A stretch of 64,000 nucleotides of DNA from Trileptium ribeirensis (lineage: Eukaryota > Nematoda > Enoplea > Enoplida > Thoracostomopsidae). The stretch spans positions 1-64,000 of the forward strand of contig JASANE010011530.1 of NCBI GenBank assembly GCA_030248225.1. The letters run 5' to 3'. The notes under the pieces were generated by a model. The model did not search any database, had not been told where the DNA came from, and saw only the letters and a list, made by a program, of their open reading frames with translations. Below are positions 22,985-36,392 of this stretch, piece by piece. Every line of letters begins with the position of its first letter. Positions within the stretch are counted from its first letter, which is position 1. Position numbers and translations under genes: made by a program.

Positions 22985-23400
22985 TTCTAATGGCTAGCTG
23001 TTAGAGACTTTTGTCTCTTACAGCCATCTGTAACATACAAAAATCTCTTACAGCCAACCGTTAGATATTTAAAATTCCAATGGACAACTATTAGAGACAA
23101 TTGTATTTTATAGCTGGCTGTAAGAGACAAAAATTTCTAACAGCTAGCCATTAGAGACAATAATCTGTTATGACTAGCTGCAAGAGATTTTAGTCTCTAA
23201 CAGCTAGTTGTTAGAGATTTTTGTATTTATTGGCTATCTATATAAGAGTAAAATCACTTACAGCTATCTTTTAGAGATTTAAATATCTAACAAGCAGTCA
23301 TTAAAGACAGAAATCTCTAGCAGCAGTTTTCGAGAAACTAAAATATCATATAGCCGTCCATTAGAGATTTTAGTTTTTTGCAGACGGCTGTTAGAGACAA
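22985..23400. repeat. Array of ~30-bp self-complementary units (TAACAGCTAGCTGTTAGAGA type)
   Basis: About a dozen diverged units, each combining (C)TAACAGC-TAGC-TGTTAGAGA with an (A/T)rich spacer and TCTCT-TACAGC, so sense and antisense half-units alternate and each unit can fold on itself. It directly follows minisatellite array 1. Confidence 0.8.
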
Positions 23401-25235
23401 AAGTGCCCACTTTATGCACTCATTATTCTGTGAAACCTGTATAACGGACTATATACTTATATCATGTTCATATGCGTAAGCGTTTTTACATCGGCGATGT
23501 AACAAACAACAGCAGTTGCGGTGTAATTGTTGTAAGGCTTAGCTTAGCATGTTTAGACCAGTGTTTAGACGTTTTAATCCATTAAATCCATCAATAACTC
23601 AGACTGGAATCAAAAGAGTCAAGCGACCTTGTTAAAAATTTGGATGATAGCAATATAACTATTTCTAAACCGCCCTAAAGTATGAGAAATTGCCCGGAGA
23701 TATTTGAATTTTTTTTTGCAAACCTCTTATTGTGTGCCTAGTTAAGATCTTCTTGTAGTCATCATCAGTTTAGTGTGGAAATGGGCAACTATTTTTGAAA
23801 AACGTTTTAGTGATATGTGCAGTTATCTCAACTCTGTCTAACAGCGTTTGTAGGTGCTTTTGTAGTTCATTAGTAACACCTGTGGCAGAGCGAGTCAGGG
23901 CGGGACAGACGGACATGATTGGCGGTCGGTTTATAATTATCTGCACCACTTCAAACTCTGTTTATAACGCAGAAGCTTCGTAATTCCTTTGAGCTGTTCG
24001 AGGACGTGTCAACAAATATTCTATAAAAACTAATACATGGATGTCTGTAGATTTAGCGAGATTGTAGAATGGCTGTAAAACCGTTTCCGCCGCAATTCCT
24101 TTAACATTTAACTGAAAACTAAGTAATTTTGATAATTTCATTTAAGGATTACAGAATTGCGGAACACCATGTAGCTTACGAACAATTCGAAATAAACGCC
24201 TAGATTTTCCAGTAGGTATATAGCTATGAATAAATGTGTATAAATTTGTGTCCCTCTCACTGTTCACCCACATAGTAAGATACCCTACATCGCACGCCCT
24301 GCCAAACTATAGCTAAGATTTTGATGTATACTCCACACAATGTCGGTTATATATCACCCTAAATTGTTGGAAGCGCCGCTACAACGTTTCACCTGTACGA
24401 ACACACACTTGTCGTGAGTTTAGAAACCTCCAAACTCGAAATAGTAAACCAAACAGTCAAGCAATAGAAATGTTGAAAATACGAATATGCATAATCATAA
24501 AATTATATGGCTTCCAGCATCCAGCATCTTGCCGATATAAAATTTTGTTTCCAATTTTTTTCTAATTTTTATAATGTTATTTGTTGAACCAGGAATTAAT
24601 AAAAGTTGTGTTGACTGAATGAAAGGAGATTTTAAAGTAAGTGATTCAGACAAATTTTCATCAAATTGTACATTTTTTGAAATTATAAACGACAATACCC
24701 TTTAATTTATTTCTACAAACTGTGATACCGCCGGATACGACCTATATAGAATCATCAGATTCCGACAGTATATTATGTCTCTCCGATCACTGTGTAAGTA
24801 TTAGATGCACACAGGGGATAGGTAAGTTTACTCCTAAAGTTTGCATCCCAACCTTAAACCATATTTACTCCCACCCGTCGCACTGATTTGCGCCCTACGC
24901 CACCAACCGCAGCGGCAAGTAGGAGGCGCGCCTGAAATTTTTGGTAACTATGTGCAAAATATTTTAGCTTTAATATATGTGAAACGTGTCTAAACACTTT
25001 TTGCGTTTGGCACATGTATAGCATTTAAGTCGTTTTGTATAAAAACCACACTTGTTGTCCAGAATATCGAAACTTTGCTTGTAAGCTAGACACTTTTATC
25101 ACTGCGGTTTGGAACACTAAAAGTAATAAAACTCATTTTAAAAACTTTTAAAAATTACAAACGAGCACTGGAATTTTCCGATGGACCAGGAAACATATCA
25201 CGAATAAAAGATCAATAAAATCTTAAATTTCATCG

Positions 25236-25690
25236 ACGAAAACTGGAGGGGCACCACTATCAAACTGTAGAGGAGCACCAATATTAGACTGGAGGAGGGC
25301 ACCACAATCCCGGTTGGGGCACCAATATCAAACTGGAGGGGGCGCCAATAATAAACTGGAGGCGGGCACCAATGTCAACTGGAGGGGCGCCAATAATAAA
25401 CTGGATGCGGGCACCAATATCAAACTGCAGGGGGACACCAATAACAAACTGGAGGGGGCACCATTATAAAACTGGAAAGGGCACCACTATCAAACTGGAG
25501 GGGGCACCACTATAAAACTGGTTAGGGCACCAATATCAAACTAGAGGGGGCACCAATATCAAAACCGAGGGGCACCGATATCACACTGGAGGGTGGCACC
25601 AATATCAAGCCGGAGAGGGACAAATATCAAGTTGGAGGGAGATCAATATCAAATTAGAGTGGGGCACTAATATCAAACTGAGCAGAGTTT
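25236..25690 (+). repeat. Minisatellite array 2, same unit as array 1
   Basis: About 18 imperfect units of ACTGGAGGGGGCACCAATATCAA, with variants such as CACTAT and GCGCCAATAATA. Separated from array 1 by 2.3 kb of unrelated sequence. Confidence 0.9.
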
Positions 25691-28269
25691 ATGTACCAGT
25701 GTTACATACATGTCGTGTGTAACAAAAATTTTCGAGTAGATGGGCGCATTATTCTGTGATTCAGCAATAAGTGTTGAGCTTTTCAGCTTTACAGATCCTA
25801 AATAAAAGTTATTACATAAATATACTACAGTACCATAAACACTCAAACTTCGATGACATAAAATGCATTTTACTAAAAAACTAAACTATTACGAATGCTA
25901 AACCGAGCAAAATAAAACAATGATGGTGAATAAAATTATACCTATATTCCTTAATTATTACATTTAAATATATTTCCTGAACAGGACAAATTACTGGTTT
26001 TTATAACAGGCAAGACAATGGACAAGTATCCAAAGGTTTATTATATATCACAAAAGCCAAGCCATGTTCGCATCTCTGCTAAATATGTCAAACTGTAAAC
26101 CTTGAGCAAGCATACGGTATTCATCATATTGTATGAAAGGAAGTTTAAATTAATTTTACAATTGCTGAGTCCATCGGCATTTTTATGAAATTTTAAAAAT
26201 ACATTTGCACGAAATGTATTTTCATCTTGTTAACATAAAATAAATGCCGATAATGAACTGGGGCCCCTGTTGAAAGGCGTTGATTATGTGATGTGTCGAC
26301 TCTCCACATGTTTACCATATATATACTTTTGCGACTAGGTAGGTACATTATTGTAGCAAGCAAAGGATTGTAGTCATACAATGCATATTACCGCCATAAC
26401 TATTATATATATACATAAATGACTAAAATCCACTCTTGAAAAATAAATTATAAAAATTAACATTTCATAGTACATATATAATCATTGCCTGTATATTTTG
26501 TATATAATCACATATACTCAGAGGTTTTGCCTGTACATCCGGACACCACAACAGCTATTATAGCCCCCACGAACCCGGAAGTCGCCGATACCCCTACCCA
26601 CAACCGCTGCCCCCTTAGCAGGATGAACCCTATTCCGAGGCCAAGGCTACCTCTTGGCACCTCGAAGCTTCAGATTATATTGTTTACGTGGTAGGCGGTA
26701 TCGGCGCGGGTGGGGGTAGTCCAGCGCGGGGTAACCACAAATTTTTCCTCGGTTTTCCCTGAATTTTTTCCTCATATTTGCTAAAATTTTCCGTGCGACT
26801 TCGGTACTGGATAACGAATAGTCATGCGGAGCCCTTGGGCGGTCCAACAAAAGCTGCTGGTAAAGGGTCTTTTCACTTAGCCTGGCAAAAGCCGAAATGG
26901 GTCTTCTTTTGACCCCTACCTCCGAAATAGGTCAATTATGAAGTTACAGCGATTCGTAAAATTCGACTCAGCTCGACAAGCTGGTGCGAAAATATCCATT
27001 TCAGGTAGTTTTGAGCAAAATTTTATTCGATTTCTTTGTCCTCCAAGCTGTCCCTCTTTGGCACTCAAAATTTTCTCGATATATCATTCCAATCCCATTG
27101 ACGAGCTGAGTCGAATAGTGATCAAATCAGCTGAATCGGTTCCCCGGGCGAACGAGCTATTGCTAGTTGTGTGAAACCCTAAGCTTAAGGTTAGACCTTA
27201 GCCAAAATCGTTAACCCATGAATCGATTGCATCGTTTTACCATCAGTTAACTCAGCTCCTCAACGCGGTTCGAAAATTATGTAAAATTACGGTGCCTTTA
27301 GGGCATACCGCGTAAAACTCGGACTTCTACTAAGCCATATTTTACAATAATTTAAGCCATATGTAAATAATTTTAGACGTTTTACAGTAAGTATTTACCA
27401 AAATTTAAATAATTTTAGTTCCAATACACAAGCTCGTTTTATACAATTACAATATTCGAACACAAACACATAAAATTTATATTTTCGGATAATTTTTAAT
27501 TTTACAAATTTTGGCACACGATGTCACTTTCCATCCAGTACGTACGAATAAATTAAAAGTCAAATGTTTTCGCTTTTTGTCGTTCAGTATATATAAATTC
27601 CTAAATTAGGCGTCTGTTAATCTGAAATAATATTAAAACAGTACAAAAAATGCAATGCAATATTTAAATTTGACGATTGTACAAAGTTACAAAGTGATTA
27701 ACAATTTTGATTGACAAAACATTATACAATACGGGATATTTTCCTAAAAAATCTAATTATATACTAAAAGAATAAAAAATAAGTTATTTTATATCAATAA
27801 TTCATTCTCAGAAACATCTGTAATCGAACCACATTTCAAAAAACGTAACGCAACGTTGAGAAATTGAGGAAAAACTGAGAAACTATAACAATATCTTTCA
27901 GTATTATCAGCTACAAGCATTGAAAATACGCTAGCATAGGTCCATTCTAGACTCCATAGGAGCTGCATCCGACTTGTAAGTTTGCTCGTGAAAGCCGGTG
28001 GTAAAATAATAATCAGCTGGAAACGGTGGAGCGTGCTTATATAGTCAACGCGCGTACGTGAAACATTAATTTGGTCCCGGCTAAATGCTCTAAATTTTAT
28101 AATAAAGACGGCTACAGCAAAAATACTTAGTGATTCTTTGATTCGTTCAAAGCGATTTCTCTATAAGTGCACTCTACTGTAACACCGGTCTCAGCAATAA
28201 ACTTACGATTCAAGCGTTATGTACATCATACAAAAACTGAAATTTGGACACAAAAACACATTTGCCGTG

Positions 28270-28503
28270 GACTACGGTTTAACAACTCCATCGAGTGATC
28301 GGTCTTGCTAAAAACCTGTATCTAGAACTATGGAGATTCTCCCTCGACTACGGTTTAACAACTCCATCGACCGATCGGTCTTGCTCAAAACCAGTATCTA
28401 GAACTATTGTGAGATTCTCCGTCGACTACGGTTTAACAACTCCATCGACCGATCGGTCTTGCTCAAAACCAGCATCTAAAACTATTGTGAGAATCTCCGT
28501 CGA
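28270..28503 (+). repeat. Three tandem copies of a 76/78-bp unit
   Basis: GACTACGGTTTAACAACTCCATCGA starts at 28270, 28346 and 28424. Copies two and three are nearly identical and contain CGACCGATCGGTC and GTCGAC palindromes. An open frame crosses all copies but looks incidental. Confidence 0.9.
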
Positions 28504-29893
28504 CGGGAACCGCGAGCATAGTGTTAGATTTTATGTAATTCTTCATTTAAATGTACTAGGGTGAAATTGGTTATTAAACTTACATTTATATTACCGAAAG
28601 AAGTATTTGTTTCGCATTAAATACGGCCGATAAATCCGAGACGTGTGTCGCGCTCGATTTTCTATCGGTACACATACTCAAAACACAGCTGGGACCATTG
28701 TATACTGTCCTGATATAAACCACATTACGACAGCACAGTGCATATTAGCGTATATTGTACAGTTTGACAAATCGTAAAAACGATGTCGCAATCTATACAA
28801 TGAACCTTAAACATGCACAATATCAAAATAATCATCATACCGATTTATATTTTGCGACTTGCTTCGGAGACCCATTTCAAATTTCCCTCAAAAACGCTTA
28901 CAAGCGTTGAAGAACACCGGCGATTTGTCGCTCGTGGAACCGTACATATAGTATAGATTCGGTTTTACTGTCAGAGTATCCCCACAACTTCAAGGTTGTA
29001 GAATGAATACACTCTGTAAGTTGCGACTGTATAATATCATTGTCTCCCGGAATCATGATTAGACATGAACAAACTCAAACGCTGGTTGACTGAACACCTA
29101 ACGACATCCAGCATATATTTAAACAAGCAGCACGAAGGGTTCTGAAGGAATGTCAAGGTGTTGGGTGGTTAAATTTGTGAATATCTCAGCAGCCAAATGA
29201 ATGCCGCAGATCTTATCTACCACAGCAGCGTGAGATTTAGCAGGATGGGCAAGGGACTGAGTGCTTTTTCGCCCCACCGCCCGCCGTGTAAGTACGAGTC
29301 TGATAATAGGTAAAATTAGACGAAGTACAATCATATATAAAACATGACCCCCAAAATATTCATAACAAATACCCGTGTTACAATTGATTAATAATAAAAT
29401 AACCGGATAGAAAACACCCGCAGCTCCTGCGGCCCAAAATACCATCGGTTTCAAGCGACTTCAAATGCTAAATAAGAAATACATCGACCGAGTGTGCTTA
29501 CAGTGAACATATGCTTTTACTGACAAAATTCAATTACAGTGAAATGCTAGCTTTATTTGTCTATACTGAAATAAAAGTGAATATAGTGAAGAGTTATTGA
29601 TAGTGTTTTTCTATGAATCGCTCAAGTGATTTCACTATAACCACACTCTACTGTGTTAACAGACAGCAATAAAAAAACGTTTTAGACATATATAGGGATG
29701 GATCAATATCATGTCAATTCACCATATATATATATACTTTATACAATAAAAAAACTCGAAGGCGTAGTATTTATATTTCTTAGTAAAACTGAACTTTTAC
29801 CAGTTATTGCTTGAGAAATAGGTTCTCAATTAAAAAGTTACGATACAAGTGGTATTTCCATTGTTAGCGATCGCCATTTGGTGGTAAATGGTT

Positions 29894-29899
29894 TTTATT
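29894..29899 (-). terminator. Candidate KCC polyadenylation signal
   Basis: AATAAA on the minus strand about 300 nt downstream of the KCC stop. Chosen by position and sequence only. Confidence 0.35.
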
Positions 29900-30195
29900 T
29901 TAAGGATAAATGAGATTACGACAGTCCGACTATCTATGAACAAGGCTGTAATCCACAACCTAAGATTACTGTTCTCCGTGCGCAAATTTCTGCCGCACAG
30001 ATAAAGCGATTTGGTCAGGCTGTTTACCAGTAACCCCTTTGTAGAATAAAAATAATCAGTTTCAATATCGTACTACCATCCCGTTTTCCTTCCGACTTCT
30101 GTTGATAGTGATTCCCTTTTTGAGAACCGTAGGCGATAACAAAACAGGCACTAGAGTTCACCCAGATCGATATATCCCTGTTCTACGTTTTAAAC

Positions 30196-31057
30196 TCACG
30201 AATAAATCGTTATAACTTCTTTACCGGTTCCTCGTACCAACAGTACCCGATCGAGACCCTGAGTTAAAACTTCAATATAGTCTAGGTAGTTGTAAAATCC
30301 TTCGCGATTTTTCGGGGGTCGGGGCAAATTTAGAATAACCATTTGAGATTCAGACGATTTTTCACGAATGACGCGGTTTAGCGAAACCGCGGTATGCATT
30401 TTCTTCACAGCCGACGCGTCTACCGACGAGTCGAGGCAGCGGCTAAGCTCAGGCGGCATCGAGGCGGCACCTTTACCCGCCATGACTGCTCGGCGCAGCT
30501 CGTTTCTTAATGTTGTCGGGGTGAATGTATAGTGAACCGGGTCTATGGGTGGTTGCAGGAGCTCGTTGTCGGACAATTCCGCATCTACCGAACTGGCACC
30601 ATGATCTTTAGCCGCTTCTGATTTCGCGGCTGGTTTGCCAAGTTTCGATCCTATCGACCCGGCAGTTTTGTCGGACCCAGTAGACGACGGCATCGGTGAA
30701 AGTTTGTCAAGCGCTTCATCACCATGCTCGCTATCAAACGAACCCTCAACTTTTGACAAAGGTGGAGCAGCGTGTTGTTCCGTCTCACCATGTGTTTTGT
30801 ATCGTCGATCAGGATCACCTGATTCATCTCCGTCATCTCGTTGCGTAAGGCTAATCATGTCTTCTTGATCCACGGCTGGATTCAATGATGACTCGTCAAC
30901 TACAATTGTTGTATCGGTATTATCAGCAGCCGAGCATCGCGAGTTTGTGCCACCGCTGTCACCGTTGACAGTTGTGTTCGCATTCAAATTAAATGAAAGA
31001 CGCTTACTAACCGGCTTAATAAGCGGCGAATTCTCTGCTTGGGACGAAGTGTCGTTT
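30196..31057 (-). CDS. KCC: K-Cl cotransporter (SLC12A4-7 family), terminal coding exon
   Basis: Acceptor TTTGTTTTAG, then A|AAC (completing Thr with the previous exon), to TGA at 30198-30196; 286 residues. The first ~200 residues are Ser/Asp/Pro-rich and disordered. The end is unmistakable KCC: VKKMHTAVSLNRVI, containing the Thr of the conserved HTAV regulatory phosphosite (WNK-SPAK target in vertebrate KCCs), then VILNLPRPPKN, YLDYIEVLTQGLDRVLLVRG and GKEVITIYS. The usual RGGGREVITIYS reads RGTGKEVITIYS here. Confidence 0.95.
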
Positions 31058-32437
31058 CTAAAACAAAGAAAAAACATGAAAACGGGTAAAATTACTTCCT
31101 CGAGGAAAATGAACTGAAATATGGGTATTAACTAGTTACAGATAAATAAATTGATCCATTAAGAGGCAATAAATACCCAACCATGACAGATAAATTACCA
31201 ATGGGAGTATACTGCATTGACATGTTTCCTGTGAGTCTAGCCAAATGTAGCGCTTCCGGCGCTAACTAGAAGAAACTGAACAAGGTTTTCAACAAAGAGA
31301 TTTTAACTCAAGTGTAAGATTATAACGGCATTAACTTTATTGCTGTACACCTGCACCTATATAAATTAATGGTCACTTGTAAAATTGTTAAGTTTGTTTT
31401 ATTTATTAATAATTTATTATTTCCGCATATTCTTACTATTGTTATATTATATTACACCTAAGTTAATAAATTGCGACATATTGAGACATCCAAGTATGAT
31501 TGCAATTTAGATTTTAACACAGGCATTTTAAGCACCGCATAGCGACAAGAGAATTTAATAAACTGAAATGATTCACAGAATATTCATTATAAGTGATGTC
31601 CGAGCATTTGGCACTCTGACCGTTCCATAAAATTTAATCCGTATAAAAAAATTTACTATAATGAGTAATATTTTATTTGTGAAGACAAGATATAAAGTCC
31701 ACTAAATAATGTTGAATCATCTGTTTAGTAATTTTGTTTTCATAACTACACCCTAAAGATTTGCCTAATCATTTGTTCACAATGAAGTTATACTTATACA
31801 ATCCAGGCTTGCGTTGGGAATAGTGTGGTCCCAATTTTCGGACAACAAAGCAGCTGAGGAGAAATTATTTTATTGTTGAAATCCGAGAATAAACCGTTTA
31901 GGAAAACCAATTTATTTTATTGTGGGAACATTATAGTAGCATATATATAGTGTAGCCAGGATTCAGGAAACGGACAGCCCGATACCCACTGAAGTCGACG
32001 AAAAGAGGGTGTTTAAGCGGTGGTCAAACAAAATTTATTTCTTATGTTTACAGCTGACCAGTTACGAAAATGGTGCCCAATAAACTGCTCTATCGACGGA
32101 CAACTTTGGCAAAATTAATGCAATGTATATAATTTATATGTTTGTATAAAATAAACATAGCTTTTTATGCAAGATCCTTGCTTTCAAATACAGCATTTCT
32201 GGCGCAATTCAGCCTTTCGAAGTGAGTACAAATGCCAAAAATCCTTAGACGAACAGCAAGCGGGGATCTAATAGTCTAGGTCCCCCAGCTATGCCCTTTG
32301 ATTCGAGTTTGTGGATGATAACCTCAAATAACATGCCTGATGTAGTAATAATCAGTAATAATTGTTGTAAAAGACAGCGTACGAGGTTTAACTTTTAAAA
32401 TCTTTGTGGATGTCTATCATAAAGTACAACTAGGAGT

Positions 32438-32816
32438 TCATGATGAAACCTTGTAGAAGAGTGTGACATTCACGCCACAATACATTATATATGCTATATA
32501 TAAGATGACGGAGTCCATTTTTACGTTAGTTGTCCCACTTTTAGGGAGTATGTACAATTTTACCAATTAAGTCACGCGTTTCCAACTTTTATTCTACCCT
32601 CGACCTCCAACTTTCGAACAAAAACAACGCTCAATTTGGACCAAAAGTAGGGGTGCGGACGGCAATAACTCATGGGGGAGGGCAGCACAAAAGTGGGCAA
32701 CCTGCATCCTCCCTACAAGTGGGACATCTAATGAAAACATTGACCGCGTCATCCCATAACGTACGTAATACAATGTGGCACGAGTGTCACACTCTTCTTC
32801 AAGGGTTCATCATAAA
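32438..32816. mobile_element. ~380-bp element with ~50-bp imperfect terminal inverted repeats
   Basis: Left end ATGATGAAACCTTGTAGAAG then AGTGTGACATTC matches the reverse complement of the right end (ATGATGAACCCTTGAAGAAG then AGTGTGACACTC) with few mismatches. No transposase; MITE-like. Confidence 0.65.
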
Positions 32817-35250
32817 GTCTTGGTATAACCTATGTATATCTCAATCGATTTACATAATATCTTGGTATCCCACTGCGTATGCGTATCATAAATACAACTG
32901 ACAATAAGGATTTGATGTTTAGGTATGATAGATACACAAAATCGTGGAAATCAATTTTCTTCACAAAAGCTACGTTACTCGTGTTTACATAACATTGGAA
33001 AAGTTATTAATTATAAGAAATGACGAGCTGTAGTTGATGCCTGTAAGCCTCAGTCAATGTAATTTAAGCTTATAAAAGTTGAACTAGAAAAAAACTACAT
33101 GACCGTTGAGCTACGAATTAAATCGACGCTAAATAATTACAAGGTCAACTCCTGCGCGGTAAGATAAAGTGAAAATAGATTACTATTCGATTTCAACGCT
33201 TTCAAGACTTCAGTTCTCCAAGCTCAGACATAAGAACAATAAAAAATTAATCCAGGGATTAGTTTCTTCTAATGAACCTCAATCCACTGCCCAAGTATAG
33301 CACAAATGGCGTGGCAATTTAATAATCATTAGGTTACGTGGGAAAAGGCTAAAATGTCGCTGGTTATATGGTTGTATTAGCCGTAAAAATTCTAAGCACA
33401 ACATTATTTATATAGGTGACAACTCAGCAGATTATTTATAGCAAGGAATCAGAAAACATGCACAAATATAAAGCGTTGGAACTGCGTGCTTCCCATTCTG
33501 GGACGTCCATATGTGCCAGATGACTCCCCAGGAGCATTGCCCTGGCCCCTGTCAAGCAGTTGCTACGCCTGACACCAAGAAGGTGAACATTGACACAGTT
33601 AAGATAAAATAAAAACATGTGCAGCAGAAAGTCAGCGAACGTGTTGCGCCAGAAGCAGACGTTAAAACCGATCTTAAAATATTTGCATGCGGATATATAT
33701 ATATATACTAAAACAATGACTATTAACGTAAAACAGTATTTTTCATAAAAATACCATTTTAACAGTTTGCAGACCAAGACTAGACCACCTAACGGCCCTT
33801 AGGTCCTTCAATGCACCGACAAGCGCTGGTAGAGTCACCGTTACCTGAACGGTATACGAAGAAGATGTATCTATCCACCAATGAAAATATCAAAAAAATC
33901 ATCAGCACGAGTAGGAAGAATTATTATGGCGAATTTAAGTGAATTACAGCAGCCCGATTGCCGGGAAATGAAACAAAATAAGCCAATTACTCGATTCTCG
34001 CAAAGCGAGAGGAATCGGAGCGAGTACGTCTACCCTTGTCTTATTGACCATTTCACATCATTCATAATTCAGCTCCCTGACCGTCTTTAAAGTCCCACGA
34101 TGCACCGGCACAAATTTCAATGGCAACATATTTTAATCACTTATCAAAACCATAGAGCTCGTTATTTCTTCCGCCAACGACCAAAAATGCGAAATTTTTT
34201 AAATTTACATATTAATTATAATTTATAAGAAAAATTTAATATTGCACTCAACTACACCGAAAACCTATAGACACTAGTGTCATACATACCTATATATGTA
34301 TTGAAAAAGCCACAAAACTTAACTACTTTTGACGCCGAAATTGACCAAATTTTACTCTAGAAGCGTTACACAGGGTTAATAACATACGCAATGTGCGGTT
34401 AAAATAAATGACATCAACTTTTTAACGGGGCAAATAACCCTATATTCCAATAGTTCACCCCAACAAGCAAAAAACTTGCGGTATAAAAATATTATTAAAT
34501 TTGTGCTTTTTGAAATTAAATGTATTTTTTTTAAACATTGGCTCATAGCCAAAGTTCAATGAATGCTGTGACAAAAAAGCATAACAGCAAAGTAAAGTAA
34601 TATGTTAACTCTCGTCGAAAGGATCTATTTTTCGATCCAATGATTCTCGTAAGCGAATCTAAAATGTTGGATGACCCCAAATGGCCAATATCAAAAACCC
34701 TCCAATTCATGTCGGTTTTGTGAAAATTTAGGTAGGAAATCCTAAGAGCAGCGCAAATGCAAAACTATGTGCACAATTACAATCGATTACGCATTGAATA
34801 AAAAATGTTCCAAAAATCTATCAGTCAATCTGTTGTGGAGTTATGAGACGAACAGACGGAAAAAAAATTTTTTCCCCAATTTAAACGCTTTAGACTCAAG
34901 GACAGCAGTAATCCATGAATAGCCTTGAAGGAACGTGTACTTTTATGTGAGTGAAGCCAGCGGTCAATGTTTACATGCAACAAACCTTGTGCGTCGTTTT
35001 ACAGCCACGTTTAAGTATCACGAGGAATGTTGTCCCACTCAGCGGTCCTACTGAACTAGCGAGTATATCATTTGAGATTTCGCAGAATCATAAGATTAGC
35101 AAAAGTCTATTTTAGTGTATTGCTTCAATTTCTTCATGAAACTTATTTTTCGCGAGTACAGTATTAATATTTGTTTCACTGTGTTGCTCAACTCGTGGAA
35201 CATTTGCGCTTACACCTAGTTTAATCGGCGATAGCTACAATACTTATCGT

Positions 35251-35553
35251 GTGGCTTTTCACCAGAATTATTGTACTATTATTTTAAAAGGCGAAAACCA
35301 TATATTAATTTGTAAATTTCCAAAGCTAAATGGTTATGAAATCTATAACCAGGGGAGTAGCAAGAAATTCGAACAACTAGCTACATACACCCCTGGCTAC
35401 AACTCCGAAGCGACATCCCAAGTGATGTATTCCATGCTCCGAGCTGCCCGCATCGAGACTAGCCTTGCGACAAAGCCGCTACAACTAGTGAAACCCCACG
35501 ATATTTACATCGTCCACGACCTACGTAGTATAAAAAATGAAGAACACGAATAA
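35251..35553 (+). CDS. Short ORF with AATAAA overlapping its stop, doubtful
   Basis: 100 codons if a GTG is taken as first codon; no ATG starts it. The second half (about 35,370-35,540) is more GC-rich than its surroundings and free of low complexity (TYTPGYNSEATS, MLRAARIETS). The stop TAA sits inside GAATAAAAC, so an AATAAA overlaps it. I do not recognise the protein. It lies antisense within the KCC intron. It could be an exon of an unknown gene, a retrocopy fragment or chance. Confidence 0.15.
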   Translation: MAFHQNYCTIILKGENHILICKFPKLNGYEIYNQGSSKKFEQLATYTPGYNSEATSQVMYSMLRAARIETSLATKPLQLVKPHDIYIVHDLRSIKNEEHE

Positions 35554-36235
35554 AACAAATGTATTATATAAAAGAAATTAAAAGTTTTAGAATATATTTT
35601 CTGCAATTTCAAAACAACAACAACAACATGAATAATATGTGATTTATAGTAAACATATAAAGATAGTTTAAAGCGCAAAAAGCGAACAGCGAAAACAAAC
35701 TTACGCTTTGCTCGTATACAGTGCGCTTCCTAGGTGAAATCTAAAAACCAACGCAAACGTAGAGTTATATTAGGGTAGGTCGAAAGTTATACAAAACGAT
35801 TATTCAAAGAAGAGTGTTAAAGGAGGTTCATAAAAGCATTATTATTCAAACTATAGGGAATTTTTGGGGTATTAGCTACATGTTAGTTGGTTTTAGCTGC
35901 GATGGAAAATAAATTGATTATTAACATGATAAATTTTGAAGATTCAAGTAAAAGCAATTTTTTCGTACAGACACAAAAAAAAGCGCATCCGAAATCGCAA
36001 TAGATTCAAATTTCATTTAACCTCGGAGTTTTCATATCAGAAGTTTATGACGATAATTATTTAAAATAGGCAGGAAAATCGGAATCATCGAAATTTCGTT
36101 AATACAAATCGATGTCAATAATATCGAGCAATTTTATGAATGTATTCTCCGTAAAATGATAAAATTTTAATATATACTCCTTATTTAATATTCAATTTTT
36201 AAATATTTTAATGCTTCAACGATTTTAAAGCGCTC

Positions 36236-36392
36236 CGGCTGTGATGGATCGCTACGGTTACGTTGGAGCGCTCCGAGTATATTGAAGTGTTCGGGCTATG
36301 TTGGAGCGCTCCGACTAATATTGGAGCGTTCGGGCTGTTGGAGCGCTCCGGCTATGTTTGGGCGTTCCGTATATGGTGGAGTACTCCGTCCT
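36236..36392. repeat. Short tandem repeat of GGAGCGCTCCGnCTATGTT type
   Basis: About six imperfect units of 22-28 bp centred on the palindrome GGAGCGCTCC, some shortened to GGGCGTTCCG. Confidence 0.8.

Larger units (their letters stand above)
18223..30195. other. Intergenic region between convergent Wnt4 and KCC genes
   Basis: 12 kb without supported genes, consisting of AT-rich unique sequence plus tandem repeats and MITEs listed separately. It includes the 3' UTRs of both genes. No canonical AATAAA was noticed close behind the Wnt4 stop. Confidence 0.7.

Noticed and set aside
26560..26860. GC-rich segment considered as 5S rRNA or tRNA
   Set aside because: No match to 5S internal control regions and no cloverleaf; left unassigned.
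29119..29454. 111-aa minus-strand open frame downstream of KCC
   Set aside because: No recognised domain, no splice context linking it to KCC, and the KCC reading frame already ends at 30,196. Could be a transposon remnant, but not supportable as a gene.
33436..33777. 113-aa minus-strand open frame in the large KCC intron
   Set aside because: Hydrophobic AT-driven sequence with a short GC-richer patch; no motif and not in phase with the KCC exons.
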